This document shows, piece after piece, positions 50,434-59,247 of a DNA stretch of 64,000 nucleotides. Location: the NCBI RefSeq assembly GCF_029239295.1, contig NZ_JAQZBC010000005.1:124001-188000 (forward strand). The letters run 5' to 3'. The notes beneath the pieces are model-generated. The model was given only the letters and a program-made list of their open reading frames with translations, was not told where the DNA came from and did no database searches. A program made the position numbers and the translations under genes. This DNA is from Sphingomonas sp. GTDB taxonomy: Bacteria; Pseudomonadota; Alphaproteobacteria; Sphingomonadales; Sphingomonadaceae. Position 1 is the stretch's first letter; each line of letters opens with the position of its first letter.

Positions 50434-51876
50434 ATGTCTCGCCTGCTTTCCGTTTCCCTCGCCCTTCCCGCCGCCACGGTAGCCGTCACCGTGCCTGTCG
50501 CTGCCCACGCGCAGGCACGGTCAATCTCCGCCAGCGACAAGGCGCAGGGAGCCGAGGCGAACCCGCAATTGCTGGCGGAGTTCGGCGGCAAATATGATGG
50601 CCCACAGGCCGCCTATGTCGAACAGGTGGGCAAGCGGGTCGCGGTACAATCGGGCCTGTCCAACGCACAGGGCGATTTCACCGTCGCCCTGCTCAACTCG
50701 CCGGTCGAGAACGCCTTCGCCATCCCCGGCGGCTATGTGTACGTGACGCGCCAGCTTCTCGCGCTGATGAACAGCGAGGCGGAGCTCGCCAGCGTGATGG
50801 GGCATGAGGTCGGCCATGTCGCCGCCCGCCACTCCACGGGGCGTCAGCGCACGGCCGGCATCGGATCAATCTTGGCTGGCGTGGTCGGCGCAGTCGCCGG
50901 CAACAGCGCGATCGGACAACTTGCTGGCGCCGGTGCGCGCAGCGCCGCGCAACTTTACACGCTGAAATACGGCCGCGATCAGGAATACGCTGCCGATGCG
51001 CTCGGCGTTCGCTACATCGCGGCAGCGGGCTACAACCCTTATGCCGCTGCCGACATGCTCGAGCAGCTCGGCGCTTCCACCAGCCTCACGGCGCGCCTGT
51101 CGGGCCAACAGACCGGCGCCCCAACCTGGGCATCGACACACCCCAACAGCCGGGAACGCGTCATGCGGGCGCGGCAACTGGCGCAGCAGACCGGCAAAGC
51201 GGCTGGCCAGATGACACAGGACACCGCCTTTCTGCGCCGGCTCGATGGCCTCCTCTATGACGATGATCCGCGCCAGGGCGTGGTGACTGGCCAGACGTTC
51301 GTGCACCCGGTCATGCGCCTGCGCTTCACCGCGCCTGTCGGCTATCGCATCGCTAACGGCAGTGATGCCGTCACGGTAGCAGGAACCGGCGGACAAGCGC
51401 AGTTCAAGGCGGCGGCTGCGACCAGCGATCTTCCCGGATTCGTCGCGCAGCAATTCCGGAGCCTCGGGGCGAACGCCGCGCCAACGGCGCAGGCGGGCCG
51501 CGCCAATGGCCTTGATTATGCCTATTCGACGGTACGCGCGAGTGCGAACGGCCAGGCTGTCGACGCCACCGTCCTTGCTTATCGCTTCCCCTCTGCAACC
51601 TACTTCTGGACCATCGTCACGCCAGCTGGGCGCGGCATCGGGCCGTTCACGCCGTTGATCGAAAGTGTAGCGCCGATCACCGCACAGGAGGCGGCGCGCG
51701 TGCGCGGCAAGAAGCTGCGGATCATGACGGTGAAGGCTGGCGATACGATCGACAGCCTGTCGCGCCAGATGGCCTATACCGATGCCCAGCGCGACAGGTT
51801 CGTCACGCTGAACGGACTGGATGATGACGCTACGCTGCGCCCCGGTATGCTCGTGAAGGTCGTGACGGAGGCCTGA
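50434..51876 (+). CDS. M48-family metalloprotease with C-terminal LysM domain
   Basis: A 480-residue periplasmic protease. A signal peptide (residues 1-27, ending AHAQA) is followed by the zinc motif HEVGH at residues 124-128 within ASVMGHEVGHVAARHSTGRQ, and the third ligand region KYGRDQEYAADALGVRY. A LysM-like repeat near 430-478 (MTVKAGDTIDSLSRQMAY) would bind peptidoglycan. It resembles BepA/YfgC-type proteases that maintain outer-membrane protein quality, but has LysM instead of TPR repeats. Confidence 0.92.
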   Translation: MSRLLSVSLALPAATVAVTVPVAAHAQARSISASDKAQGAEANPQLLAEFGGKYDGPQAAYVEQVGKRVAVQSGLSNAQGDFTVALLNSPVENAFAIPGGYVYVTRQLLALMNSEAELASVMGHEVGHVAARHSTGRQRTAGIGSILAGVVGAVAGNSAIGQLAGAGARSAAQLYTLKYGRDQEYAADALGVRYIAAAGYNPYAAADMLEQLGASTSLTARLSGQQTGAPTWASTHPNSRERVMRARQLAQQTGKAAGQMTQDTAFLRRLDGLLYDDDPRQGVVTGQTFVHPVMRLRFTAPVGYRIANGSDAVTVAGTGGQAQFKAAAATSDLPGFVAQQFRSLGANAAPTAQAGRANGLDYAYSTVRASANGQAVDATVLAYRFPSATYFWTIVTPAGRGIGPFTPLIESVAPITAQEAARVRGKKLRIMTVKAGDTIDSLSRQMAYTDAQRDRFVTLNGLDDDATLRPGMLVKVVTEA

Positions 51877-51897
51877 GCATCCTGTAACGGGGCGCGC

Positions 51898-52914
51898 ATG
51901 CACCGCCCTGCCCTTTCGATCGTCATCCCCTGTTACAACGAAGCCGACACGCTGCCGCTGCTGCATCAACGCGTGTCGGCTGCCGCCCACGCCGCCGTAG
52001 GCGACGATCACGAGATCGTGCTCGTGAACGATGGCTCGCGCGACGACAGCTGGGCGATCATGCAATATCTGGCGACCACCGATCCGCGGCTCGTCGCGAT
52101 CAACCTGTCGCGCAATCATGGCCATCAACTGGCGCTGACCGCGGGCCTCGACTTGTGTTCGGGTGAGCAGATCCTGATCATCGACGCCGATCTGCAGGAT
52201 CCACCCGAGCTGCTGGGGGAACTGCGCGCCACGATGGCGCGCGAAAACGCCGATGTCGTATATGCCGTTCGCCGCAAGCGCGCCGGCGAGACGTTGTTCA
52301 AGAAGGCCACCGCCGCGGCCTTTTATCGTCTGCTTGATCGGCTGACCGATACGCCGATCCCGCTCGACACGGGCGATTTCCGCCTGATGAGCCGCCGCGC
52401 CCTCGACGCGCTTCTGTCGTTGCCAGAGCAGGCGCGCTTCATCCGCGGCATGGTCGCATGGATCGGCTTTCGACAGGTTCCCTTCCCGTATGACCGAGCG
52501 GAGCGGCTGGCGGGTGAGACCAACTATCCGCTGTCGAAGATGCTGCGGCTCGCATTCGATGCGGTCACCGGCTTCTCCACCGCGCCGCTGCGTTTCGCGA
52601 GCCATGCCTCCGTCGCACTGGCGGGGTTGGCGCTGCTGCTGCTGTTCTACATTGCCTGGGGCTATTTCGAGGGCAATCCGGTGCAGGGCTGGACATCGAC
52701 CATGCTGGTGGTGACAGTGCTGAGCGCGGTACAGATGTTCGTGCTGGGCATGATCGGCGAATATCTTGGCCGCCTGTACATCGAATCGAAGCGCCGCCCG
52801 CTCTATCTGGTCGCCGATATTGCCGGCACGGTGCACCGCCGCGCCACGCTGGGTTTCCAGGCTGAACGTACCCGCATTCCAGCGCACGAAATCGCCGGCG
52901 AGAAAACTGACTGA
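51898..52914 (+). CDS. Family 2 glycosyltransferase (polyprenyl-phosphate sugar transferase type)
   Basis: A 338-residue GT2 enzyme. The catalytic domain shows LSIVIPCYNEADTLPLL, EIVLVNDGSRDDSW and the DADLQDPPEL metal-binding motif; two C-terminal membrane helices are near residues 235-300 (ASVALAGLALLLLFYIAWGY and VVTVLSAVQMFVLGMIGEYL). This is the ArnC/GtrB plan: it charges undecaprenyl phosphate with a sugar. It starts 21 bp after the M48 gene. A GtrA protein and GT-C-like protein lie at 56900-59215. Confidence 0.93.
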   Translation: MHRPALSIVIPCYNEADTLPLLHQRVSAAAHAAVGDDHEIVLVNDGSRDDSWAIMQYLATTDPRLVAINLSRNHGHQLALTAGLDLCSGEQILIIDADLQDPPELLGELRATMARENADVVYAVRRKRAGETLFKKATAAAFYRLLDRLTDTPIPLDTGDFRLMSRRALDALLSLPEQARFIRGMVAWIGFRQVPFPYDRAERLAGETNYPLSKMLRLAFDAVTGFSTAPLRFASHASVALAGLALLLLFYIAWGYFEGNPVQGWTSTMLVVTVLSAVQMFVLGMIGEYLGRLYIESKRRPLYLVADIAGTVHRRATLGFQAERTRIPAHEIAGEKTD

Positions 52915-53014
52915 GCGACCGGCCGCCAGCTCGATCGCCACGATCCGCCGTTACCCGATTGAAGATATGACAACGGTATCCTATCGGTCGGGCTGGTAAG
53001 AGGGGAACTGGCCT

Positions 53015-54274
53015 GTGACGACGACAACCGCTGATCGGCGCCGCTGGATCGTGCTTGGGCTGGTGTTCGTCGCCATCGTGCTCAACTATGTCGACCGCCA
53101 AATCCTGGCGCTGCTGAAGCCGACGCTTCAGGCGGAATTCGACTGGTCGGATCGCGATTACAGCCACATGGCCTCCGCCTTCCAGTTCGCGGCGGCGCTC
53201 GCGTTCCTCGGCACTGGCTGGTTCATCGATAAAATCGGCCTGCGCTGGGGCTTCGCCATCGGCGTTGGCGTGTGGAGCCTTGCTGGCATGGCCCACGCCT
53301 TTGCCACGACGGTATCGGGCTTTGTCACGTCGCGCGCAGTCCTGGGCGCAGCGGAGTCGATCGGCACCCCGGCCGCGGTGAAGACCGCGGCGACCTATTT
53401 CGGGGCGAAGGATCGCTCCGTTGCCTTGGGCCTGGTCGGCATCGCGCCCAACGTCGGCGCGATCCTGACACCGCTGTTGATCCCGGTCATGGCGCTGATG
53501 TGGGGCTGGCAGGCGACGTTCCTGATCGCCGGCGGCCTCGGCCTCATCTGGGTCGTCGCCTGGCTGATGATGCGCATTCCGGAGCAGCCCAACGCCGCGC
53601 GCGATGCTGCGGCGCCCAAGATCGCCTGGAGCAGCCTACTGAAGGATCGCCGTCAATGGGCTGTGATCCTTGGCAAGGCGCTGACGGATCAGGTCTGGTG
53701 GTTCCTCCTGTTCTTCATGCCCGACATGTTCCACCGCACGTTCGGCCTGTCGCAGGGCACGTTGGGGCTGCCGGTCGCGTTTGTTTACTTCATGGCAGCA
53801 CTAGGCGGGCTCAGCGGCGGCTTCCTTCCCTCACGGCTGATGCGCCGCGGGTGGAGCGTCAATGCCGCACGCAAGACGTCGATGCTCGTTTATGCGCTGC
53901 TGATCGTCCCGATCCCGCTGCTGGTGGGTGTCGACAGCGCTTGGGTCGCAGCGGGAATCCTGGGCCTCGGCCTCTTTGCGCACCAGGGGTTCTCGACCAA
54001 TCTGTTCGGCCTGACGACGGACATCTTCCCGGCCCGCATCGTCGGCTCGGCGATCGGCATTGGCGCCTTTGCGGGCAATCTGTCGGGCATGGCGATGATC
54101 GAGTTCGCCGGCTGGTCCCTCGACACCGGTCGTGGCTATCTGCCGATGTTCCTCGTCTGCTCGCTGACCTATCTGGTCGCGCTCGCCGCGATCCAGCTGA
54201 TCCTGCCGCGCGTCGTGGCGATCGATGAGGACAAGGCAGACGATGGCACCGCGCCGCCGGTGCTCGCCCACTGA
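53015..54274 (+). CDS. MFS transporter (ACS/hexuronate-type)
   Basis: A 419-residue transporter with twelve predicted helices. The start WIVLGLVFVAIVLNYVDRQI and the loop WFIDKIGLRWGFAIGVGVWS are typical of the anion:cation symporter family that imports hexuronates, glucarate and related acids. GTG start after GAGGGG. Substrate cannot be read from the sequence. It is convergent with the alcohol dehydrogenase gene. Confidence 0.9.
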   Translation: MTTTTADRRRWIVLGLVFVAIVLNYVDRQILALLKPTLQAEFDWSDRDYSHMASAFQFAAALAFLGTGWFIDKIGLRWGFAIGVGVWSLAGMAHAFATTVSGFVTSRAVLGAAESIGTPAAVKTAATYFGAKDRSVALGLVGIAPNVGAILTPLLIPVMALMWGWQATFLIAGGLGLIWVVAWLMMRIPEQPNAARDAAAPKIAWSSLLKDRRQWAVILGKALTDQVWWFLLFFMPDMFHRTFGLSQGTLGLPVAFVYFMAALGGLSGGFLPSRLMRRGWSVNAARKTSMLVYALLIVPIPLLVGVDSAWVAAGILGLGLFAHQGFSTNLFGLTTDIFPARIVGSAIGIGAFAGNLSGMAMIEFAGWSLDTGRGYLPMFLVCSLTYLVALAAIQLILPRVVAIDEDKADDGTAPPVLAH

Positions 54275-54302
54275 TGGCAGGGCGGCCGGCTGGTCCACGC
54301 GA

Positions 54303-55469
54303 TCAGCTGGCCCACACCTCCGCAAAAAGCTCCGCCATTGCATCGGCATCGGGCACGCGCGGATTGTTGGCTGGCGATCCTGATGCTGCCGCCTGCGCGC
54401 ACATCGTCGGCACCAACACATGCCAGCGGTCGGCATCAATGCCCCAGGCCGCCGGCCCCGGCACCGCCAGATCACGGTTGAGCGCGGCAAGCTCCTCCAG
54501 CAGCCGAGCGACCGCCAACTGGTCGCCCTCACCATCGTCGGCGACGCCCATCGTCCGGGCACAGGCGGCATAGCGGCCCAGCGCCGCTGGCGCCGACCAT
54601 CGGGTGACCGCCGGCAGCAGCATCGCGTTCGACAAGCCATGCGGCACTTGGAAATGCGCTCCGATCGGCCGGCTCATGCCATGCACCAGCGCGACCGAAC
54701 TGTTGGAAAACGCGATCCCCGCCTGCGTCGCGCCGAGCATCATCGCCTCGCGCGCTGGTCCATCGCCGGGATCGGCATAGACACGGCGCAGGTTGGGCGA
54801 GATCGCGCGCATCGCAAGCAGCGCGATGCCGTCGCTGAACGGATTCGCCCGGCGCGAGACAAAGGCCTCGATCGCATGGGTCAGTGAATCGATCCCGGTG
54901 TCGGCGGTTAATCGCGCCGGCATGCTGAACGTCAGCTCGTAATCGACAAGCGCAGCAATGGGCAGGTACGCCAGCCCTGCGCACAGCATCTTCTCGTCGG
55001 TGCTTTCGTCGGTGATGATGGTGAAGCGGGTGGCTTCCGACCCCGTGCCCGCCGTTGTCGGAATGGCGATGATCGGCAGGCCGGGCGCGTCCTGCACATG
55101 CGGCGCCTTGTAATCCGCCATGGCCCCGCCGTGTCTCGCCAGCAGCGCGATCGCCTTGGCCGTGTCGATCGGGCTGCCGCCGCCAAACCCGACCACGCAG
55201 TCGTGATCACCGGCATTAAGACAGCCGAGCCCCGCCTGCACCGATGCCACTGTCGGGTCCGGGACGGTGTCCGCGAACAGGCGGTGTGCGATGCCGGCGC
55301 TGTCCAGACCCGAGACCAATCTGCCAACCGCGCCCGATTCCAGCAGCCAGGGATCAGTGACGATCAGCGGCCGGGAGAGCCCAAGCGTCGCCAGCACCTC
55401 CGGCAGTCGACCCGAAGCACCACCCCCGACATGCAGCAGGCGGGGTAATGCTATGGCGGCGATCGTCAT
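54303..55469 (-). CDS. Iron-containing alcohol dehydrogenase
   Basis: A 388-residue group III alcohol dehydrogenase. The nucleotide motif GFGGGSPIDTAKAIALL is followed by PTTAGTGSEATRFTIITDES, and the metal-binding region has DSLTHAIEAFVSRRANP and HGMSRPIGAHFQVPHGLSNA. The ATG at 55469 is preceded by AAGGAG; longer in-frame extension upstream is not supported. It oxidises or reduces small alcohols/aldehydes with NAD(P). Confidence 0.94.
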   Translation of the reverse strand: MTIAAIALPRLLHVGGGASGRLPEVLATLGLSRPLIVTDPWLLESGAVGRLVSGLDSAGIAHRLFADTVPDPTVASVQAGLGCLNAGDHDCVVGFGGGSPIDTAKAIALLARHGGAMADYKAPHVQDAPGLPIIAIPTTAGTGSEATRFTIITDESTDEKMLCAGLAYLPIAALVDYELTFSMPARLTADTGIDSLTHAIEAFVSRRANPFSDGIALLAMRAISPNLRRVYADPGDGPAREAMMLGATQAGIAFSNSSVALVHGMSRPIGAHFQVPHGLSNAMLLPAVTRWSAPAALGRYAACARTMGVADDGEGDQLAVARLLEELAALNRDLAVPGPAAWGIDADRWHVLVPTMCAQAAASGSPANNPRVPDADAMAELFAEVWAS

Positions 55470-55663
55470 CTTGCCTCTCCTTGCCCGGCACAGCAATGTT
55501 CCCGCGAATAGGACATGCAGCCGCAGGAACGCAGCGCGCTCTGCGCTACCTACAGCCTGATCCAACGGCATAACTACAAATGGATCAAGACGATTTACCT
55601 TTGCTCCACAGGAACGTCATCGACCTCCCTCCCGTTGAAGCGTGATCTATAAGGAGAGGCACA

Positions 55664-56107
55664 ATGCGTTACTTGGGAATGCTTGGCGCAGCAGCGCTGT
55701 TGCTGCCCACCACGGCGACGGCACAATCATCCACCGCGCAGGGCGGATTCGCTGGCGGCACCGCCGGCCAGACGACGTCACCGGGCGGTACGATGACGGG
55801 CCAGACGGGAACGCCTAGCACCAGCGCGGGCGGGACGACCGGCGGCAGCATGGATCAGCATGGGCAGCATGGCGGCATGATGGGGCCGCAGGGCAGCGCG
55901 CCGGGTCGCGTCCCCGGCAGCACGACCGATCGTCAGTCGATGCCGGACGCGACCAGCGACACGCCAGCGGTGCAGACCGGCACCAGCCGTCGCACGCCGA
56001 CGACGATGTCGCCACAGTCACGGCCGCGCGCCGGCGGCACCACGACGGCAAGCCCGCAGGGAACGACCACCACGTCCGATCCGCAGGATGCAACACCGCC
56101 GCGGTGA
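55664..56107 (+). CDS. Secreted low-complexity Gly/Thr/Ser/Gln-rich protein
   Basis: A 147-residue protein with a signal peptide (RYLGMLGAAALLLPTTATAQ) and a mature part made almost wholly of Gly, Thr, Ser, Gln, Pro and Met, with no predicted fold. A short HGQHGGMMG stretch could bind metal. The AAGGAGAGG ribosome binding site is strong, supporting a real gene. No homologous family is recognised. It ends just before a long hairpin at 56119-56154. Confidence 0.72.
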   Translation: MRYLGMLGAAALLLPTTATAQSSTAQGGFAGGTAGQTTSPGGTMTGQTGTPSTSAGGTTGGSMDQHGQHGGMMGPQGSAPGRVPGSTTDRQSMPDATSDTPAVQTGTSRRTPTTMSPQSRPRAGGTTTASPQGTTTTSDPQDATPPR

Positions 56108-56118
56108 GGTGAGATGGC

Positions 56119-56154
56119 CATCATCACCCCGGCGCAGTACCCGGGGTGATGATG
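56119..56154. terminator. 14-bp perfect hairpin between convergent genes
   Basis: Arms CATCATCACCCCGG and CCGGGGTGATGATG with an 8-nt loop (56133-56140). No T-run follows in either direction. Its place between the stops of the rightward secreted-protein gene and the leftward methyltransferase gene suggests a shared transcription end. Confidence 0.6.
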
Positions 56155-56169
56155 CCGCCAGGCCGGCTC

Positions 56170-56898
56170 TCAGGCCGGTTCCGCCAAGGTAATGATCGAG
56201 ACGCCCGGCGGCATCGGCACCCGGCCGACCATGTGCCGCTCCAACCGGAAGATTTTCTCGAACAGCGCGTTCAGCGGCGCGGCAGGCGGCGTATCGTCGC
56301 TGTCCTCGCGCCCCGTCAGCCGGCCCATGATCCGCGCGCCGGCGGCGAGCGGGAACAGCAGCGAGTTAAAATAGCCCAGCGTGCGTGGCCGAAGCCCCGC
56401 GTCCTCAATCGCCTTGGCCAGCGTCGTCTTGGAATAGCGGCGGTGGTGGTGGTTCACCACGTCATGCGCGCTCCACATCCATTGATGGGCCGGGACGGTG
56501 ATCAGGATCTTGCCGCCCGGCGCCAGCCGCGCCCGCATCGCGCGCAAGGCGGCGACGTCGTCCTCGATATGCTCGACGACGTCCAGCACGGCGATCAGGT
56601 CGTAATGCGCGTCCGGCACGCCAGGGAGCGCCGGCAAGGGCGACTCGCCAACGGGCTTGCCCAGCCGCTGGCTCGCCACGTCGCGCGCCGCCGGATCGAT
56701 CTCGATCGCGTCGACGCGGCCGAACTGCGCCAGCATTGGCAAATTGTGCCCCGTGCCGCACCCGATCTCCAGGATCCGAGCGTCCTTTGGCAGCCGCCCC
56801 TCGCGCGTCAGATAATCGGCCAGGATGTCGCGGCGCGCGCGATACCACCAGTGGGTGGAATCATGTTCGGCCATGCGGTCGTAGACGCGGCGATCCAT
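56170..56898 (-). CDS. Class I SAM-dependent methyltransferase
   Basis: A 242-residue methyltransferase. Motif I ILEIGCGTGHNLPMLAQFG is near residues 42-60, the acidic ligand is in VDAIEIDPAA, and YDLIAVLDVVEHIEDDVAAL is motif II. The N-terminal HWWYRARRDILADYL and the C-terminal RRYSKTTLAKAIEDAGL place it with methyltransferases often found beside polyprenyl-linked glycosyltransferases. One base separates it from the upstream gtrA stop, so the two are one operon. Confidence 0.92.
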   Translation of the reverse strand: MDRRVYDRMAEHDSTHWWYRARRDILADYLTREGRLPKDARILEIGCGTGHNLPMLAQFGRVDAIEIDPAARDVASQRLGKPVGESPLPALPGVPDAHYDLIAVLDVVEHIEDDVAALRAMRARLAPGGKILITVPAHQWMWSAHDVVNHHHRRYSKTTLAKAIEDAGLRPRTLGYFNSLLFPLAAGARIMGRLTGREDSDDTPPAAPLNALFEKIFRLERHMVGRVPMPPGVSIITLAEPA

Positions 56899-56899
56899 A

Positions 56900-57322
56900 T
56901 CAGGAAAATACCCACAGACGGTTGAGTGAGAAGGTGACCAGCGGGGTCACCAGCACGATAGGGATCAACGGCCACCACCACGGCCCAGCCAGGATCGCAT
57001 CGTCAGTCAGCAACCACACCCAGAAGGTGTTGACCGCAAAGCTGACCAGCGAGACCGCGAAAAACTTGGGCGCTGATGCCTTCGCCGAGGCACCATGCCC
57101 GCGAAAGCTCCATTTGCTGTGCAGCACATATCCCGACAGCATTGCCACCATGTAACCGGCGATGTTGGCGACCTGTTCGGACGTGATCTTGAACGCAGCG
57201 AGCGGCGAATAGACGACGGCATATAGCGCCGTCGCCAATCCGCCAGCGATGCCGAACCGCACCAGCTGCCAGAAGGTTTCGCGCATTCCTGCCGAGCCGA
57301 ACTTGTTGCGAACAGCGTCCAC
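56900..57322 (-). CDS. GtrA-family membrane protein
   Basis: A 140-residue protein with four membrane helices: FGIAGGLATALYAVVYSPL, VANIAGYMVAMLSGYVLHS, FFAVSLVSFAVNTFWVWLL and PLIPIVLVTPLVTFSLNRLW. The conserved SKWSFRGHG between helices 2 and 3 is the GtrA signature. GtrA proteins are thought to flip polyprenyl-phosphate sugars. GTG at 57322 is chosen for AAGG upstream; an ATG at 57286 would remove 12 residues and has poorer spacing. Confidence 0.9.
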   Translation of the reverse strand: MDAVRNKFGSAGMRETFWQLVRFGIAGGLATALYAVVYSPLAAFKITSEQVANIAGYMVAMLSGYVLHSKWSFRGHGASAKASAPKFFAVSLVSFAVNTFWVWLLTDDAILAGPWWWPLIPIVLVTPLVTFSLNRLWVFS

Positions 57323-57436
57323 GCCTTGCCCTTTGTGCCGCCTCGGGTAGAGGCGGGCGCCACCGATCGCCCGCCCGGGCCGAACCGGAAGAATGTCGCG
57401 GGCGTCTAATGGCCTGCGGTCGGCGAGGAAAGCCCC

Positions 57437-59215
57437 GTGAACAGATTGCCCCCCTCCCTGTCCGCCGAATTGGACCGGCACTGGATCAAGCTGACCACGA
57501 TCGCCTGGATCGTGATCGCGGTGTTCTATGTGTGGAAGCGCTGGGCGGCGATCCACTGGCTGTCGCTGGGCGATACCGACGACAATATGCGGCTGATGCA
57601 GGTCCGCGCGCTGATTGATGGCCAGGGCTGGTACGATCTGCGCAACTACCGCCTCAACCCGCCGGTCGGCTTCGACATTCACTGGTCGCGGATCGTCGAC
57701 CTGCCGATCGCGGGTCTGATCCTGCTGCTGCGTCCCTTCGTCGGCGTGGCCGAGGCGGAAAAGCTGGCGTGTGGCATCGCCCCGCTGCTGCCTTTGGGCA
57801 TCACGCTGATCGGTCTAGGCGCGACGGTGCGGCGCCTCGTCTCCCCCGTTGCTTGGCCACTGGCGATCGTGTTCCTGATGGGATCGACGGTCGCGCTGAT
57901 GATGTTCATGCCCGACCGCATCGATCATCACGGCTGGCAGCTGGCGATGTTGAGCCTGACGGTCGCCGGCCTGTGCGACCCCGACGGCCCGCGCGGCGGC
58001 ATCACCGTCGGTCTGGCAAGCGCGCTGTCGCTCACCATCGGACTGGAAATGCTGCCCTATTGCGCGATGGCAGGCGCGATCATCACCTTGCGCTGGGTGT
58101 GGGACGCCGATGAGCGGCGTCGCCTGCTGGGGTACGCCATTGCGCTCGGCGGCGGATGCGGTGCTGGTTATCTTCTTTTCGCATCCGAGGCGAACCGGGT
58201 GATGCGCTGCGACGCGCTCACCCCAATCTGGCTCAGCGTCTTTGTTGCCGCTGGCGCGCTGCTGACATTGCTCGCTATCGTCTCACCCGAAAAACGCGCG
58301 ATCCGCTTCACCATGGCAGCGGTCGCCGGTGCGGTGATCGCTGGCGGCTTCGCGGGTCTGTTCCCCCAATGCCTGCAACGTCCCGAACAGGTCTCGGACG
58401 AACTTTACGCCAGCTGGCTCAGCAACGTGCGGGAGGCGAAGCCGATTTACCGGCATTCCTTCCGCACCGGCTTCCCGCTTGCTGCCTTGCCTACGATGGG
58501 TCTGATCGGTGCCGGAATCGCCATCTGGCGCGCTCGACGCAGCCCGACGTTGATCGGCTGGGCCTGCGTTGGCCTGTTTGCACTATTCTCCGTCATGATG
58601 CTGCTGTGGCAGGTGCGCAGCGGCCCGGCTGCCCAGCTGATGGCGATCCCGGGCGTCACCGCGCTTGCCTGGATCGTGCTGCCCTGGTTGCTGGGGCAGC
58701 GTTCGATGTTCGTCCGGCTGTTTGCCACGGGCGCGGTCTTTGTCGTCATCTCGGGCATGTTCGCCTCCTTGCTACTGCGCACGCTGCCGATCGACGTGCC
58801 GAAGCCTTATGTGAAGCGTGTTAATCGCGCGACCGGCCTGTGCCTCACCATGCCGGCAATGAACCCGCTCAATCGTCTTCCGCCGACGACGATCTTCACC
58901 TTTGTCGATCTAGGGCCGCGGCTGATCACGCTGACGCACCACAATGCAATCGCCGGGCCCTATCATCGCAATGGGGACGCGATCCTCGACGTCCACCACG
59001 CCTTCAAACGCTCCCCTGAGGAAGCGCGCGCGATCATGAAGCGGCATGGCGCGACGTTGATGCTCGTCTGCCCGAACATGGCGGAATCGACGGTCTATCG
59101 CGATCGTGCGCCCGGCGGCTTCTACGACCGACTGGCACATGGCGAGACATTCGACTGGTTGACCCCCGTGCCGATGCCCAAGGGCTCCCCGCTGCGGCTG
59201 TTCCGCATCAGCTAA
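57437..59215 (+). CDS. GT-C-like polytopic membrane protein
   Basis: A 592-residue protein with about eleven membrane helices and a soluble C-terminal domain (about 470-592). The first outer loop has GDTDDNMRLMQVRALIDGQG (residues 45-64), acidic and conserved in style like the substrate-binding loop of GT-C enzymes, and a later loop reads MPDRIDHHGWQLAML. These resemble STT3/AglB-like oligosaccharyltransferases in plan, but no diagnostic C-terminal motif was seen. Divergent from gtrA; probably uses a polyprenyl-linked sugar. Confidence 0.75.
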   Translation: MNRLPPSLSAELDRHWIKLTTIAWIVIAVFYVWKRWAAIHWLSLGDTDDNMRLMQVRALIDGQGWYDLRNYRLNPPVGFDIHWSRIVDLPIAGLILLLRPFVGVAEAEKLACGIAPLLPLGITLIGLGATVRRLVSPVAWPLAIVFLMGSTVALMMFMPDRIDHHGWQLAMLSLTVAGLCDPDGPRGGITVGLASALSLTIGLEMLPYCAMAGAIITLRWVWDADERRRLLGYAIALGGGCGAGYLLFASEANRVMRCDALTPIWLSVFVAAGALLTLLAIVSPEKRAIRFTMAAVAGAVIAGGFAGLFPQCLQRPEQVSDELYASWLSNVREAKPIYRHSFRTGFPLAALPTMGLIGAGIAIWRARRSPTLIGWACVGLFALFSVMMLLWQVRSGPAAQLMAIPGVTALAWIVLPWLLGQRSMFVRLFATGAVFVVISGMFASLLLRTLPIDVPKPYVKRVNRATGLCLTMPAMNPLNRLPPTTIFTFVDLGPRLITLTHHNAIAGPYHRNGDAILDVHHAFKRSPEEARAIMKRHGATLMLVCPNMAESTVYRDRAPGGFYDRLAHGETFDWLTPVPMPKGSPLRLFRIS

Positions 59216-59247
59216 GCTGTCTCATGCCGCGTCCGGCGCGCGCCTCG

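Noticed and set aside
50866..52941. A 691-codon minus-strand frame opposite the M48 protease and GT2 genes
   Set aside because: Both opposite genes carry intact catalytic motifs; this frame is compositional shadow.
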